Positions 15,472-22,345 are shown, numbered from the stretch's first letter. The stretch: DNA of 22,345 bases from UBA9410 sp963933065 (GCA_963933065.1 CAWVUB010000025.1:1-22345); one strand, 5' to 3'. The notes: generated by a model from the letters alone, not told the origin. Translations and numbers: made by a program.

Positions 15472-15993
15472 ATGCCCTCCATACGTAGCTGGCGTTCACC
15501 AAAGATCGAGGTCCGTGAGAGTTCTTTAGCCGGACTAGGGGTGTTCGCCGTCGAACCCATTGCTACTGGAGAGATCGTGGCTGTCAAGGCTGGACATATT
15601 GTTCACCGCTCGGAGGTCGTGCACTTAACAGCAGTGATTGGCGACCAGAGCCTCCAGATTGAGGACAATCTCTACCTTTCGCCGCGAACGGTCGCCGAAG
15701 TAGAGGAGACGGCCATCCGGATCAACCACTCCTGCGACGCCAACGTTGGATTCCGCGGCCAAGTGATCTACATAGCGATGCGAGAGGTTGCTATTAACGA
15801 GGAACTCTGCCATGACTACGCCATGGACCGAACTGACGACTACCGCTTGGAATGCGGCTGCGGAACAGCACGGTGTCGTGGGACGGTTACCGGTGAAGAT
15901 TGGCGCCTACCTGAATTGCAAACCCGTTATGCCGGCTTCTTTCTCGAATACGTGGCCGAGAAGATCCGCAGTGAATCCGACTACGCCACCTAA
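15472..15993 (+). CDS. SET-domain protein (probable lysine methyltransferase)
   Basis: The 173-residue protein is essentially one SET domain with a post-SET tail. Visible marks are SLAGLGVFA (18-26), the knot-forming RINHSCDANV (83-92), EELCHDYAM (110-118, matching the GEELTxDY motif) and the post-SET cysteines C128, C130 and C135 in CGCGTARC, which could bind zinc together with another ligand. SET proteins use S-adenosylmethionine to methylate lysines. Small bacterial examples exist but their targets are mostly unknown. There is no signal peptide. It starts 26 bases after the SDR stop, probably on the same message, and lacks a clear ribosome site. Why it sits in a steroid cluster cannot be told from the sequence. 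Confidence 0.88.
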   Translation: MPSIRSWRSPKIEVRESSLAGLGVFAVEPIATGEIVAVKAGHIVHRSEVVHLTAVIGDQSLQIEDNLYLSPRTVAEVEETAIRINHSCDANVGFRGQVIYIAMREVAINEELCHDYAMDRTDDYRLECGCGTARCRGTVTGEDWRLPELQTRYAGFFLEYVAEKIRSESDYAT

Positions 15994-16076
15994 GTTCTCT
16001 TGAGTTAATGGGCTCCGATTGGTTCTCCTTGTTCCCTGATGGGTCTGGCGAGCGATGAATCGGGCAGGATGCCGAT

Positions 16077-17060
16077 ATGTCACCTGAGTTCTTGTACGAG
16101 GCCGCCCCGCCCTACGGCGAGGTGGAACAACTCTCGCCGCTGGTGCGTCGCGTGGTGGCACATAATCCATCAAGGTTCACCTACCACGGGTCAGGCACGT
16201 TCATTGTTGGGCCGTCGGAGGGTGGTGAGGTGGCCATCATCGATCCTGGACCAGCCGACCAGAAACACGTGGCGGCTCTTCTCAAAACAGTCCAAGGCCA
16301 AAGGGTTACTCACCTTCTAATCACCCATACCCATCCTGACCACTCTCCAGCAACTGCGGCTGTCCAGGCCGCTACCGGCGCCCAGTCCTACGGTTTTGGA
16401 CCTCATCCACCGGCAGCCATCAGAGCTCACGATGAACGAGTTCGTAAAGCAATTGAGGCTGGCGAGGACCCTGAGCCTGAAGACGGAGAGGGCTCAGGAG
16501 ACCGCGAATTTGTGCCTGATGTCCCGACGAGAGACGGCGACATCATTGCCGGCACCGCGTTCACTTTTGAAGCCCTTCACACCCCCGGCCACATATCCAA
16601 CCATCTGTGCTTTTCTCTCCAAGAGGAGTCGACCTTATTCACTGGTGACCATGTCATGGGCTGGTCGACCACAGTTGTGCCAGCTCCGGACGGTGACTTG
16701 AATGACTATCTGACGAACCTCCGTCGACTCCTCAAGCGCCCTGAGATCATCTATCGACCCACCCATGGTCCAGCGATTACCGACCCCACTGCTTACGTAA
16801 AGGCACTGATCGAACATCGGGAGATGCGCGAACGCCAGATCGTCGAAGCCATAGCCGACGGCCCGCGCAATATCCCATCGCTGGTGGCCGAGTTATATGC
16901 CGATGTTGATGAGAAACTTCATAAGGCCGCCGCTGCCGTTGTTTACGCTCATTTACTAGCCCTATCTCGCGCCGGACGGGCAGTTGCCCAGGCCGAAGGA
17001 GACGGGAACTGGAGTGACGACGAAGACTCGAATTGGAAGGCCGCCTGGCGACTCATCTGA
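16077..17060 (+). CDS. Metallo-beta-lactamase-fold hydrolase (LACTB2-like)
   Basis: This 327-residue protein has the metallo-beta-lactamase fold. HTHPDH (84-89) provides the first zinc site, H172 in HTPGHIS and D191 in FTGDHVMG the next ligands, and H755-type ends are replaced by RPTHGPAI near residue 225. A winged-helix domain (about 240-320) places it in the LACTB2-like group, whose members include nucleases and thioester or glyoxalase-type hydrolases. A stretch of acidic residues (about 129-143, EDPEPEDGEGSGD) is inserted between the metal motifs, and the C-terminus is also acidic. AGGA precedes the ATG. It converges on ipdF with a 12-base gap. Whether it hydrolyses a steroid-derived thioester or lactone is open. 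Confidence 0.85.
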   Translation: MSPEFLYEAAPPYGEVEQLSPLVRRVVAHNPSRFTYHGSGTFIVGPSEGGEVAIIDPGPADQKHVAALLKTVQGQRVTHLLITHTHPDHSPATAAVQAATGAQSYGFGPHPPAAIRAHDERVRKAIEAGEDPEPEDGEGSGDREFVPDVPTRDGDIIAGTAFTFEALHTPGHISNHLCFSLQEESTLFTGDHVMGWSTTVVPAPDGDLNDYLTNLRRLLKRPEIIYRPTHGPAITDPTAYVKALIEHREMRERQIVEAIADGPRNIPSLVAELYADVDEKLHKAAAAVVYAHLLALSRAGRAVAQAEGDGNWSDDEDSNWKAAWRLI

Positions 17061-17072
17061 ACTCACCTTCGA

Positions 17073-17849
17073 CTAGGAGCGTTGGCTGGAAACCGAAACG
17101 ACCTCGCCAGTCATATACGACGAATAATCACTGGCCAAGAAGATGACCACATTGGCTACTTCCCATGGTTCAGCACCCCGGCCAAAGGCCTCTCCAGCCG
17201 CCAACTCGGCCAGGAGTTCCTCACTACTTGTCTTCGCAAGAAACGGGTGGGTGGCAAAACTAGGGGCCACGCAATTGATTCGAACGCCCAAATCCACGCC
17301 TTCAATAGCGGCACAACGGGTGAGGGCCATCACCCCAGCCTTCGCCGCTGCGTAGTGACTCTGACCTGCCTGGGCCCGCCACCCAAGAACCGAGGCGTTG
17401 TTCACGATCACGCCATGGCCTTGAGTACCCATGATTCGCATCGCTGCCCTGGTGCAACGCATCGACCCAGTGAGTGTGACGTCTAATACCCGGTCCCACT
17501 CCTCGTCAGTCATGTCGACGAGAGGGGTATCACCACCAAGTCCAGCGTTGTTGACCATTACGTCGATGCATCCGTGGGCATCCAACGCTGCTCGCAATAG
17601 GCCCTGTACCTGGGCTTCATCGCGAACGTCGCATACGTGACAAATCGGTCGATCACCTGCGAGTTCAGCCAACTCATCGGCTGCTTCATTAAGACGACGC
17701 TTGTGTATATCAGAGATCACTACCGTCGCCCCCTCCTCAACAGCCCTCTTTGCTACTGAAAAACCAATCCCAGCGCCAGCCGCTGCAGTAACTACGACAA
17801 TTCGGTTTGTTAAGAGCCCGTGACCGGGCACGTACTCAGGAGTATCCAT
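17073..17849 (-). CDS. ipdF: Short-chain dehydrogenase, IpdF-like
   Basis: This 258-residue SDR closely follows mycobacterial IpdF (Rv3559c), the dehydrogenase that acts on the C5 oxygen of the HIP-derived acyl-CoA. It shares GHGLL at the N-terminus (9-13), the unusual glycine loop TAAAGAGIG (21-29) in place of TGxxxGIG, NNAGLGG (100-106), NNASVLGWRAQ (150-160) with S153, Y166-K170 in SHYAAAKAGV, AAGEAFGRGAEPWEVA (217-232) and SSYMTGEVVSVSS at the end. The start ATG lies 37 bases after the SDR gene upstream and has GGAAGGAG before it, so the two form one unit. Among the SDRs here this is the one with the clearest function. Confidence 0.88.
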   Translation of the reverse strand: MDTPEYVPGHGLLTNRIVVVTAAAGAGIGFSVAKRAVEEGATVVISDIHKRRLNEAADELAELAGDRPICHVCDVRDEAQVQGLLRAALDAHGCIDVMVNNAGLGGDTPLVDMTDEEWDRVLDVTLTGSMRCTRAAMRIMGTQGHGVIVNNASVLGWRAQAGQSHYAAAKAGVMALTRCAAIEGVDLGVRINCVAPSFATHPFLAKTSSEELLAELAAGEAFGRGAEPWEVANVVIFLASDYSSYMTGEVVSVSSQRS

Positions 17850-17886
17850 GGAAGGAGAGTAGGTCGGCTATCCAGGGCTGTCGGAC

Positions 17887-18813
17887 CTAGGAGGCCGAGG
17901 CCTCCCCTTCAGCCGTAATCTTATTTTCTGCCATCTCCTTCATTCGCCGATCCAGGTCTGCGAACATGGGCATCTCCTCGTCTCCAATAGTTGCCGGAAG
18001 TTTCTGGGCGATCTCGTCAATACTGAATGCCACTCCATCATCGGCCCACATGTGACGAAGTTCAACCGGCTGGTTCCAAACAGCAATTCGCTTGCCAGTG
18101 CAGGTATAGATCTGAGCAGTTACGTCGCGGGCGGCATCTGACATGAGCCAGACAGCTAGTGGGGCAATGGCCTCTGGGCCACCCGCCTCGATCTCAAACG
18201 GAACATTCTCTGACATCCGGGTCATAGCCGCCGGAGCGATGCAATTAGCGTTGATGCCGTACTTGCGGAGAGCGAAAGCCGCACTCCGAGTTAGCGAAAC
18301 AATGCCACCCTTGGCCGCCGAATAGTTGGCCTGAGCAGTCGACGCTACGAAAGCCCCCGAGGTGAACCCGACAAGGCTCCCACCATTCTTTTGCTTACGC
18401 ATAACGGCCGATGCGGCCTTGAAAAGCGTGAAATGGCCTTTGAGGTGAACTCCAACAACATGGTCGAACTCCTCTTCGGTCATGTTGAAGAGCATCCGCT
18501 CACGCACGATTCCGGCCACACAGACCACACCATCGATCGTTCCCCATGCATCAACTGCAGTGTCGACAATGCGCTGACCAACCTCCATCTCAGAAACGTC
18601 GCCGGCGACCGCTACGGCCGTGCCACCTGCCATCTCGATTTCAGCCACCACTGCGTCAGCAACGCTGCTGGATGGATCGTTACCTTCTATGGAGACTCCG
18701 TAATCAGCAACCACCACGTTGGCCCCCTCGTCTGCGCAAGCCAATGCAATTGCCCGACCGATCCCATTGCCTGCACCGGTGACGGCAATGTTCTTTCCTG
18801 CGAGATGACCCAT
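17887..18813 (-). CDS. Short-chain dehydrogenase with C-terminal extension (steroid cluster)
   Basis: The 308-residue SDR has TGAGNGIG (12-19), S152, and Y164-K168 in NYSAAKGG. The usual NNAG is replaced by CVAG (98-101), an uncommon change. After residue 240 a roughly 65-residue extension holds many Met, Glu and Lys residues (for example MPMFADLDRRMKEMAENK). It resembles the long SDRs related to the dehydrogenase part of multifunctional enzyme type 2, and an Rv3548c-type protein in the mycobacterial KstR2 regulon; the match is from memory. It is likely a hydroxyacyl-CoA or steroid hydroxyl dehydrogenase. GGAGAA precedes the ATG. It is the first gene of a two-gene unit with ipdF, and an operator copy lies 56-70 bases upstream. 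Confidence 0.83.
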   Translation of the reverse strand: MGHLAGKNIAVTGAGNGIGRAIALACADEGANVVVADYGVSIEGNDPSSSVADAVVAEIEMAGGTAVAVAGDVSEMEVGQRIVDTAVDAWGTIDGVVCVAGIVRERMLFNMTEEEFDHVVGVHLKGHFTLFKAASAVMRKQKNGGSLVGFTSGAFVASTAQANYSAAKGGIVSLTRSAAFALRKYGINANCIAPAAMTRMSENVPFEIEAGGPEAIAPLAVWLMSDAARDVTAQIYTCTGKRIAVWNQPVELRHMWADDGVAFSIDEIAQKLPATIGDEEMPMFADLDRRMKEMAENKITAEGEASAS

Positions 18814-18868
18814 TTACTTCTCCGAAACAGTTTGTGAACCCCTCGAGCAGATCATCTCGATCCGACCC

Positions 18869-18883
18869 CTGACGGTCCATCAG
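18869..18883. promoter_or_regulatory. Second operator-like palindrome, upstream of the SDR-ipdF unit
   Basis: CTGACGGTCCATCAG differs by one base from the palindrome upstream of ipdA. The flanks match as well: CC on the left, and ATT, a purine and TG on the right, so 21 of 23 bases are shared with 14582-14604. Its centre lies 63 bases before the ATG of the downstream SDR. It has the same orientation relative to the leftward gene as the first copy. Confidence 0.7.
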
Positions 18884-18935
18884 ATTATGGATTCACCCTA
18901 CCCATGGCTGACGGCACGGTCGTACCGCACCTCCG

Positions 18936-19712
18936 TCACCGAGCAGGTACAAGCCCCCCATCAACGGTGATGCACTGACCAGTCATGAAACTAGATGCAT
19001 CAGAAGCCATATAGAGCACGGCCCCCACCATCTCATCTGCATCAGCCAATCGGCCCAGTCGAGTCGACTGGGCCATCGACATCGCCCCTGCCTCCCCAAT
19101 GTTGCGAACCATGGTTGTGTCGGTCGGGCCTGGCGCCAGAGCATTAACCCGAATGCCTGCTGTGGCGTACTCGGCAGCCATCGAACGGGTGAAGTGAAGT
19201 AAAGCTGCCTTGGCGGCACCGTACAACGCTGCCCCCGGGGTGCTCAGGAAGGCTGCTGCCGAGATCACATTTACTACCGCGGCATGGTCCGATACTAAAA
19301 GATGTTCCAAACAAGACTGGAACAGGAAAAGCGGCCCCCGAACGTTGACGTCAAACGACTTAGCGTAGGCATCCGCAGTAATTGATCCAATCGGCAAGGC
19401 CAACGGGTTGGCTGCGTTGTTGACCAGTATGTCAATACCTCCGTAAGCGTCAACTGTTGCAGTTGCAAGACGCTCCAGATCTTCGAGTTTGCCGGTGTGG
19501 GCAGGCACAGCTATCGCCTCCCCACCACTAGACCGGATTGATGCCACGGCCACATCACATGCCTCAGACTTCCGGCTCGACACCACCACCTGTGCTCCCT
19601 TAGCGGCAAATGCACACGCCACAGCGAGACCGATACCCCGGCTTCCCCCGGTCACTAGAACTACCCGACCCGTAAGATCGTGCAACGCTTCGACCTCAAC
19701 TCGATCCAACAT
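18936..19712 (-). CDS. Short-chain dehydrogenase/reductase (FabG-like)
   Basis: The 258-residue classical SDR has TGGSRGIG (21-28), NNAA (98-101, a change from NNAG), S151, Y164-K168 in LYGAAKAA and the C-terminal SFMTGQCITVDGG (241-253). It is the most ordinary SDR of the window and looks like a 3-oxoacyl reductase or related alcohol dehydrogenase. GGGGAGG lies eight bases before the ATG, so it has a normal leader. The stop lies 122 bases before the next leftward gene, with an operator in the gap, so it is probably its own unit. A role in steroid degradation is suggested only by position. Confidence 0.87.
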   Translation of the reverse strand: MLDRVEVEALHDLTGRVVLVTGGSRGIGLAVACAFAAKGAQVVVSSRKSEACDVAVASIRSSGGEAIAVPAHTGKLEDLERLATATVDAYGGIDILVNNAANPLALPIGSITADAYAKSFDVNVRGPLFLFQSCLEHLLVSDHAAVVNVISAAAFLSTPGAALYGAAKAALLHFTRSMAAEYATAGIRVNALAPGPTDTTMVRNIGEAGAMSMAQSTRLGRLADADEMVGAVLYMASDASSFMTGQCITVDGGLVPAR

Positions 19713-19848
19713 GACCTCGACCTCCCCTCTGGCGACGACTAGCCGTACCTTTACTATCTACTAACAGCCTGCCCCATGGACACCTCCCAGAGAGCACCAG
19801 ATGTCCAAACAAAATGCGGCATCCCGAGACCCCGATGCGAATTTGCCT

Positions 19849-19854
19849 TAGGTT
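19849..19854 (+). promoter_or_regulatory. -10 box of the epimerase-like gene
   Basis: TAGGTT is followed by seven bases and the GTG at 19862, implying a leaderless transcript and fixing the start. No clear -35 hexamer is seen. Confidence 0.55.
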
Positions 19855-19861
19855 CACCCTC

Positions 19862-20776
19862 GTGCTTAGTGACCAAAAAGTTCTTGTCACTGGTCTCACC
19901 GGCCAAATCGGACATCCGGTCGCCAGGTTCCTCGCTGCCGATAACGAGGTATGGGGTTTAGCCCGCTTCACTGAGGAAGGAAGCCGAGAACGTGCCGAAA
20001 GTATGGGGGTCCGAACCCACAAGGCTGACCTCGCCACGGGCGAACTCGGAGGTTTACCCAACGATTTCACCCACCTCGTGCACTTTGCTGTTTGGCAGGG
20101 CAAAGACGATGACCACGATCGTGCTGTCCGTGCCAACGCTGAAGCCACCGGCCTGCTTATGTTCCATTGCCGTCGAGCTGAAGCCGCCCTCATCGCTTCA
20201 ACCAACTCGGTTTACCGGGCCAACCACGACCCTCTCCACCGCTACACCGAAACTGATCCGCTAGGTGACCCCACTGCCCCCCACTGCCCGACTTATGGCA
20301 TCTCAAAGATCTCCCAAGAGGCAGTGGCTCGGACCATGGCCCGGGTAATTGACCTGCCCACGACCATCGCCCGTATAAACGCTAGTTACGGACCCAACGG
20401 AGGCCTACCTGCATACCATGGAGATTGGGTGGCAGCCGGTCGAACTGTCTGGCTAAGGAATCCAGGGCCCAATGCCTATAGCCCTATCCACGAGGACGAC
20501 CTGTCTCGTCAGGTAGCTGCTCTCCTCGACGCCGCGTCGACACCAGCCACCATCGTGAACTGGTGCGGTGATGACGTAGTAAGCGCTGAGGAGTGGACCG
20601 CCATGTTCGGCAGACACCTCGGTGTGGATCCCACGATTCGCTACTACGACCTCCCGGGAGGACAACCAGGCAGCGCCGGCGACCCAACCAAACGAGCCTC
20701 CCTGACCGGTCCATGCACTGTCGACTGGCGAACCGGCATGACAGCAACCGTCGATGCCCGTCGGTCGGCGCCCTAG
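19862..20776 (+). CDS. NAD(P)-dependent epimerase/dehydratase-family protein
   Basis: This 304-residue extended SDR has a Rossmann fold: the N-terminal loop GLTGQIG (11-17), STNSVY (113-118) and Y145-K149 in YGISK. DLSRQVAALLDA and the C-terminal substrate domain follow in normal order. Family members change sugar nucleotides, steroids or other alcohols; nothing here fixes the substrate. An ATG at 19814 would lengthen the N-terminus by 16 residues before the fold begins. I chose the GTG at 19862 because TAGGTT lies seven bases upstream and the protein then begins just before the first strand. Its stop codon overlaps that of the convergent glycosyltransferase in the shared bases CTAG. Confidence 0.82.
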   Translation: MLSDQKVLVTGLTGQIGHPVARFLAADNEVWGLARFTEEGSRERAESMGVRTHKADLATGELGGLPNDFTHLVHFAVWQGKDDDHDRAVRANAEATGLLMFHCRRAEAALIASTNSVYRANHDPLHRYTETDPLGDPTAPHCPTYGISKISQEAVARTMARVIDLPTTIARINASYGPNGGLPAYHGDWVAAGRTVWLRNPGPNAYSPIHEDDLSRQVAALLDAASTPATIVNWCGDDVVSAEEWTAMFGRHLGVDPTIRYYDLPGGQPGSAGDPTKRASLTGPCTVDWRTGMTATVDARRSAP

Positions 20777-21705
20777 TCGGCGTTCACTCTCCGTTCACGA
20801 TTGAAAGGAAGCCGACACCAAAGACGAATCAGATGCACTGTTCGTCTCGTGGAAATTAATGGTGGGTACCGGCGGACTGCCCGGATAAATCGCACGACCG
20901 AAACACGAAATGCTCCCTCGCCTGCAGCCTTTACGGCCACGTAGTGGTCTTGGGTAGCCAGGAACAGCGCAAGGTTTGGTTGAAGAAACTCAACGACCTC
21001 CGGATGGGCGAGTAGATCCTCTGTCAGGAACGCGAACCGAAGTTCAGCAACCTTCCACCGATCGGCTGCCATAGTTCGGCCAGCATGGTCAATCACGAGG
21101 GCGCCTTCTCCCGGACAAAGTACAGGTAGACATTCGACCGCAACCCGGATCCAACAATGCCAGTCTTCGCTAGCTACCAGCTTTGGAGACTCCGGAAAAC
21201 GATGGTGAAGGAACAAGTCGCGTTCGATATACACACCCGAACATGAGAGCGGGTTCCCCTCTGCCAATACCCGGCTCATCGGCCCACGACCGACAGTGGG
21301 CTGGAAGATGAGTGCGCCAGCTTCGTTCACCACCCGCGGTAGTTGGAAGACAAACCGGTAGCTGCGGTCTCTGCGTATGAACTCGACGCCTCGTTCCAAC
21401 GCTCCAGGGCTCAGCACATCATCAGAATCAAGAAATAGTAAGAATGAACCGGCGGCGACTTCGGCTCCTCTGTTGCGAGAAAATGCCCGTTCTCGATTCT
21501 CGACGTTGACTACTACGGTCAGATCTAGACGATTCTCAAATGAACTAGCAACCTCCACGGTGCGGTCCGTCGAGGCGTTGTCCACCACGACGACCTGAAG
21601 GCCGTCGAATCCTTGAGACACCACCGATTCGAGGCATCGCCCGATATGGGCCTCCCGGTTGAAGGTGGGCACTACCACCGTAAGGAAAGGTCGGCGGACC
21701 GTCAC
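20773..21705 (-). CDS. Family 2 glycosyltransferase
   Basis: The 310-residue protein has a GT-A domain of family 2. It shows VVPTFNR (11-17), VVVDNASTDRT (39-49) for nucleotide binding and FLDSDD (91-96) with the DxD metal site. ASEDWHCWIRVA (around 168-179) matches the conserved ED acceptor motif. There are no clear membrane segments, so it would act at the inner face of the membrane, adding a sugar to a lipid or polymer. The GTG start is preceded by TAGGGT and seven bases and has no ribosome site, indicating a leaderless gene. It diverges from the epimerase-like gene at the right edge and may take part in surface polysaccharide synthesis with it. Confidence 0.88.
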   Translation of the reverse strand: MTVRRPFLTVVVPTFNREAHIGRCLESVVSQGFDGLQVVVVDNASTDRTVEVASSFENRLDLTVVVNVENRERAFSRNRGAEVAAGSFLLFLDSDDVLSPGALERGVEFIRRDRSYRFVFQLPRVVNEAGALIFQPTVGRGPMSRVLAEGNPLSCSGVYIERDLFLHHRFPESPKLVASEDWHCWIRVAVECLPVLCPGEGALVIDHAGRTMAADRWKVAELRFAFLTEDLLAHPEVVEFLQPNLALFLATQDHYVAVKAAGEGAFRVSVVRFIRAVRRYPPLISTRRTVHLIRLWCRLPFNRERRVNAD

Positions 21706-21712
21706 GGCTACG

Positions 21713-21726
21713 ACCCTAGCTAGGGT
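21713..21726. promoter_or_regulatory. Palindrome over the glycosyltransferase -10 box
   Basis: ACCCTAGCTAGGGT is a perfect 14-bp palindrome. Its left half, read on the minus strand, is TAGGGT, the -10 box lying seven bases before the GTG of the glycosyltransferase. It could be a repressor site over the promoter or a chance palindrome. Confidence 0.5.
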
Positions 21727-21761
21727 CTCCCCCCTACCGGTTTCCCATGTGGACCAATTGC

Positions 21762-21767
21762 TAGCGT
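21762..21767 (+). promoter_or_regulatory. -10 box of the right-edge epimerase-like gene
   Basis: TAGCGT is followed by seven bases and ATG 21775. A GTG two codons earlier is too close to the box to be used. The sequence equals the box upstream of the SDR at 14642. Confidence 0.6.
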
Positions 21768-21774
21768 CGTGTCG

Positions 21775-22345
21775 ATGAACGGTGATTTCTTAACCGAGGT
21801 TGATTCCGAAGATCGACAGCGCATCTTGATCATCGGTGGAACTGGTCACGTCGGTGCGGCCCTAGGCCTTCACCTTGCTGGGCGCGGTCATCAGGTGACG
21901 GTGACTGGTCGCCGCCCTGTTCTGCTCAGTGACCCAAGAATACGAACGGTCCTGCTGGATCTCACCCAGCTGGACCTTGACCAGGAAATTGGTCCACAGG
22001 ACACGGTGATTCTCAGCCCATGGGTTGCTAGTGGGGTCACCTCCAACAACTGGATGGCCGAACTGATAAACCAAATGTCAGACCTCCAAATTAGATCAGT
22101 GATCTATTTTTCAAGCATGTGGGTTTACGGCAAACCGCTGAGAGGGAACATAAGTGAACTCATGGAGGCTCAACCGGCCGATGCCTATGGCAGCGCCCAC
22201 CGAGCCAACGAACAGGTGCTAGCAGCTGAAGGAGATCGTCTGGGTCTTGACATCACATTGCTCCGGATGTCAAACCTGGTCGGAGCCGATCCCCTCTATC
22301 CCAAGCGAACCAAGGTCTCCTTTACTCACGAGATGGCAGCAATGG
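21775..22345 (+). CDS. NAD-dependent epimerase/dehydratase-like protein (3' truncated)
   Basis: The frame is open from the ATG to the right edge, giving 190 residues. It has the Rossmann loop GGTGHVG (21-27), VTGRRP after the second strand (43-48), YFSSMWVYG (111-119) and AYGSAHRANE (137-146). The active-site pattern Y-x3-K is changed to Y138-x3-H142, which would alter or abolish normal SDR catalysis; it may be a reductase-like or binding protein. The N-terminal 16 residues before the fold are acidic. It is leaderless by its -10 box and divergent from the glycosyltransferase. The remaining C-terminal domain is outside the window. Confidence 0.78.
   Translation, partial: MNGDFLTEVDSEDRQRILIIGGTGHVGAALGLHLAGRGHQVTVTGRRPVLLSDPRIRTVLLDLTQLDLDQEIGPQDTVILSPWVASGVTSNNWMAELINQMSDLQIRSVIYFSSMWVYGKPLRGNISELMEAQPADAYGSAHRANEQVLAAEGDRLGLDITLLRMSNLVGADPLYPKRTKVSFTHEMAAM

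Noticed and set aside
18901..18935. GACGGCACGGTC-like partial repeat close to the second operator
   Set aside because: It shares only a few bases with the operator core and is not palindromic in the same way.

Overview
The window looks like chromosomal DNA from a moderately GC-rich actinobacterium, plausibly in or near the Acidimicrobiia. This rests on moderate GC, actinobacterial-style -10 boxes (TANNNT) lying directly in front of leaderless start codons, a beta-propeller gene of a type common in these bacteria, and a steroid ring-degradation gene set whose best-known relatives are in Mycobacterium and Rhodococcus. The taxonomic call is inference. No rRNA, tRNA, CRISPR array, insertion sequence or integrase was seen.

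Left part (1-7300). The 3' end of a beta-propeller gene (+) faces leuA (-). Upstream of leuA is a compact leucine attenuator: a leaderless 11-residue leader peptide with four Leu codons in a row, a hairpin starting at its stop codon, and a terminator hairpin with a T-rich tail. Next, all on the minus strand, come an S9-family peptidase, an aspartate aminotransferase, a small lipoprotein of unknown function and a hemolysin III/PAQR membrane protein.

Centre (7300-14550). A tightly packed nine-gene minus-strand operon runs ipdA-ipdB-ipdC-acyl-CoA dehydrogenase-acyl-CoA dehydrogenase-hotdog thioesterase-low-molecular-weight tyrosine phosphatase-azlC-azlD. Most junctions overlap or are only a few bases apart, and a hairpin plus T run follows azlD. 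ipdA, ipdB and ipdC closely resemble the genes for late degradation of the steroid C and D rings (HIP pathway) in mycobacteria.

Right part (14550-19720). A short-chain dehydrogenase (SDR), a SET-domain protein and a metallo-beta-lactamase-fold hydrolase lie on the plus strand. Facing them is a two-gene minus-strand unit (an SDR, then ipdF), and upstream of that another SDR. A 15-bp palindrome with conserved flanks lies between ipdA and the divergent SDR. A near copy lies upstream of the SDR-ipdF unit. Together they suggest that one unseen regulator controls the steroid genes. The right end (19850-22345) has two extended-SDR (epimerase-like) genes around a family 2 glycosyltransferase.

Taken together, IpdF, IpdC, IpdA/IpdB, the two acyl-CoA dehydrogenases and the SDRs could form much of a pathway that breaks HIP-CoA down to central metabolites. 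FadD3, EchA20, FadA6 and a KstR2 regulator are not in the window.
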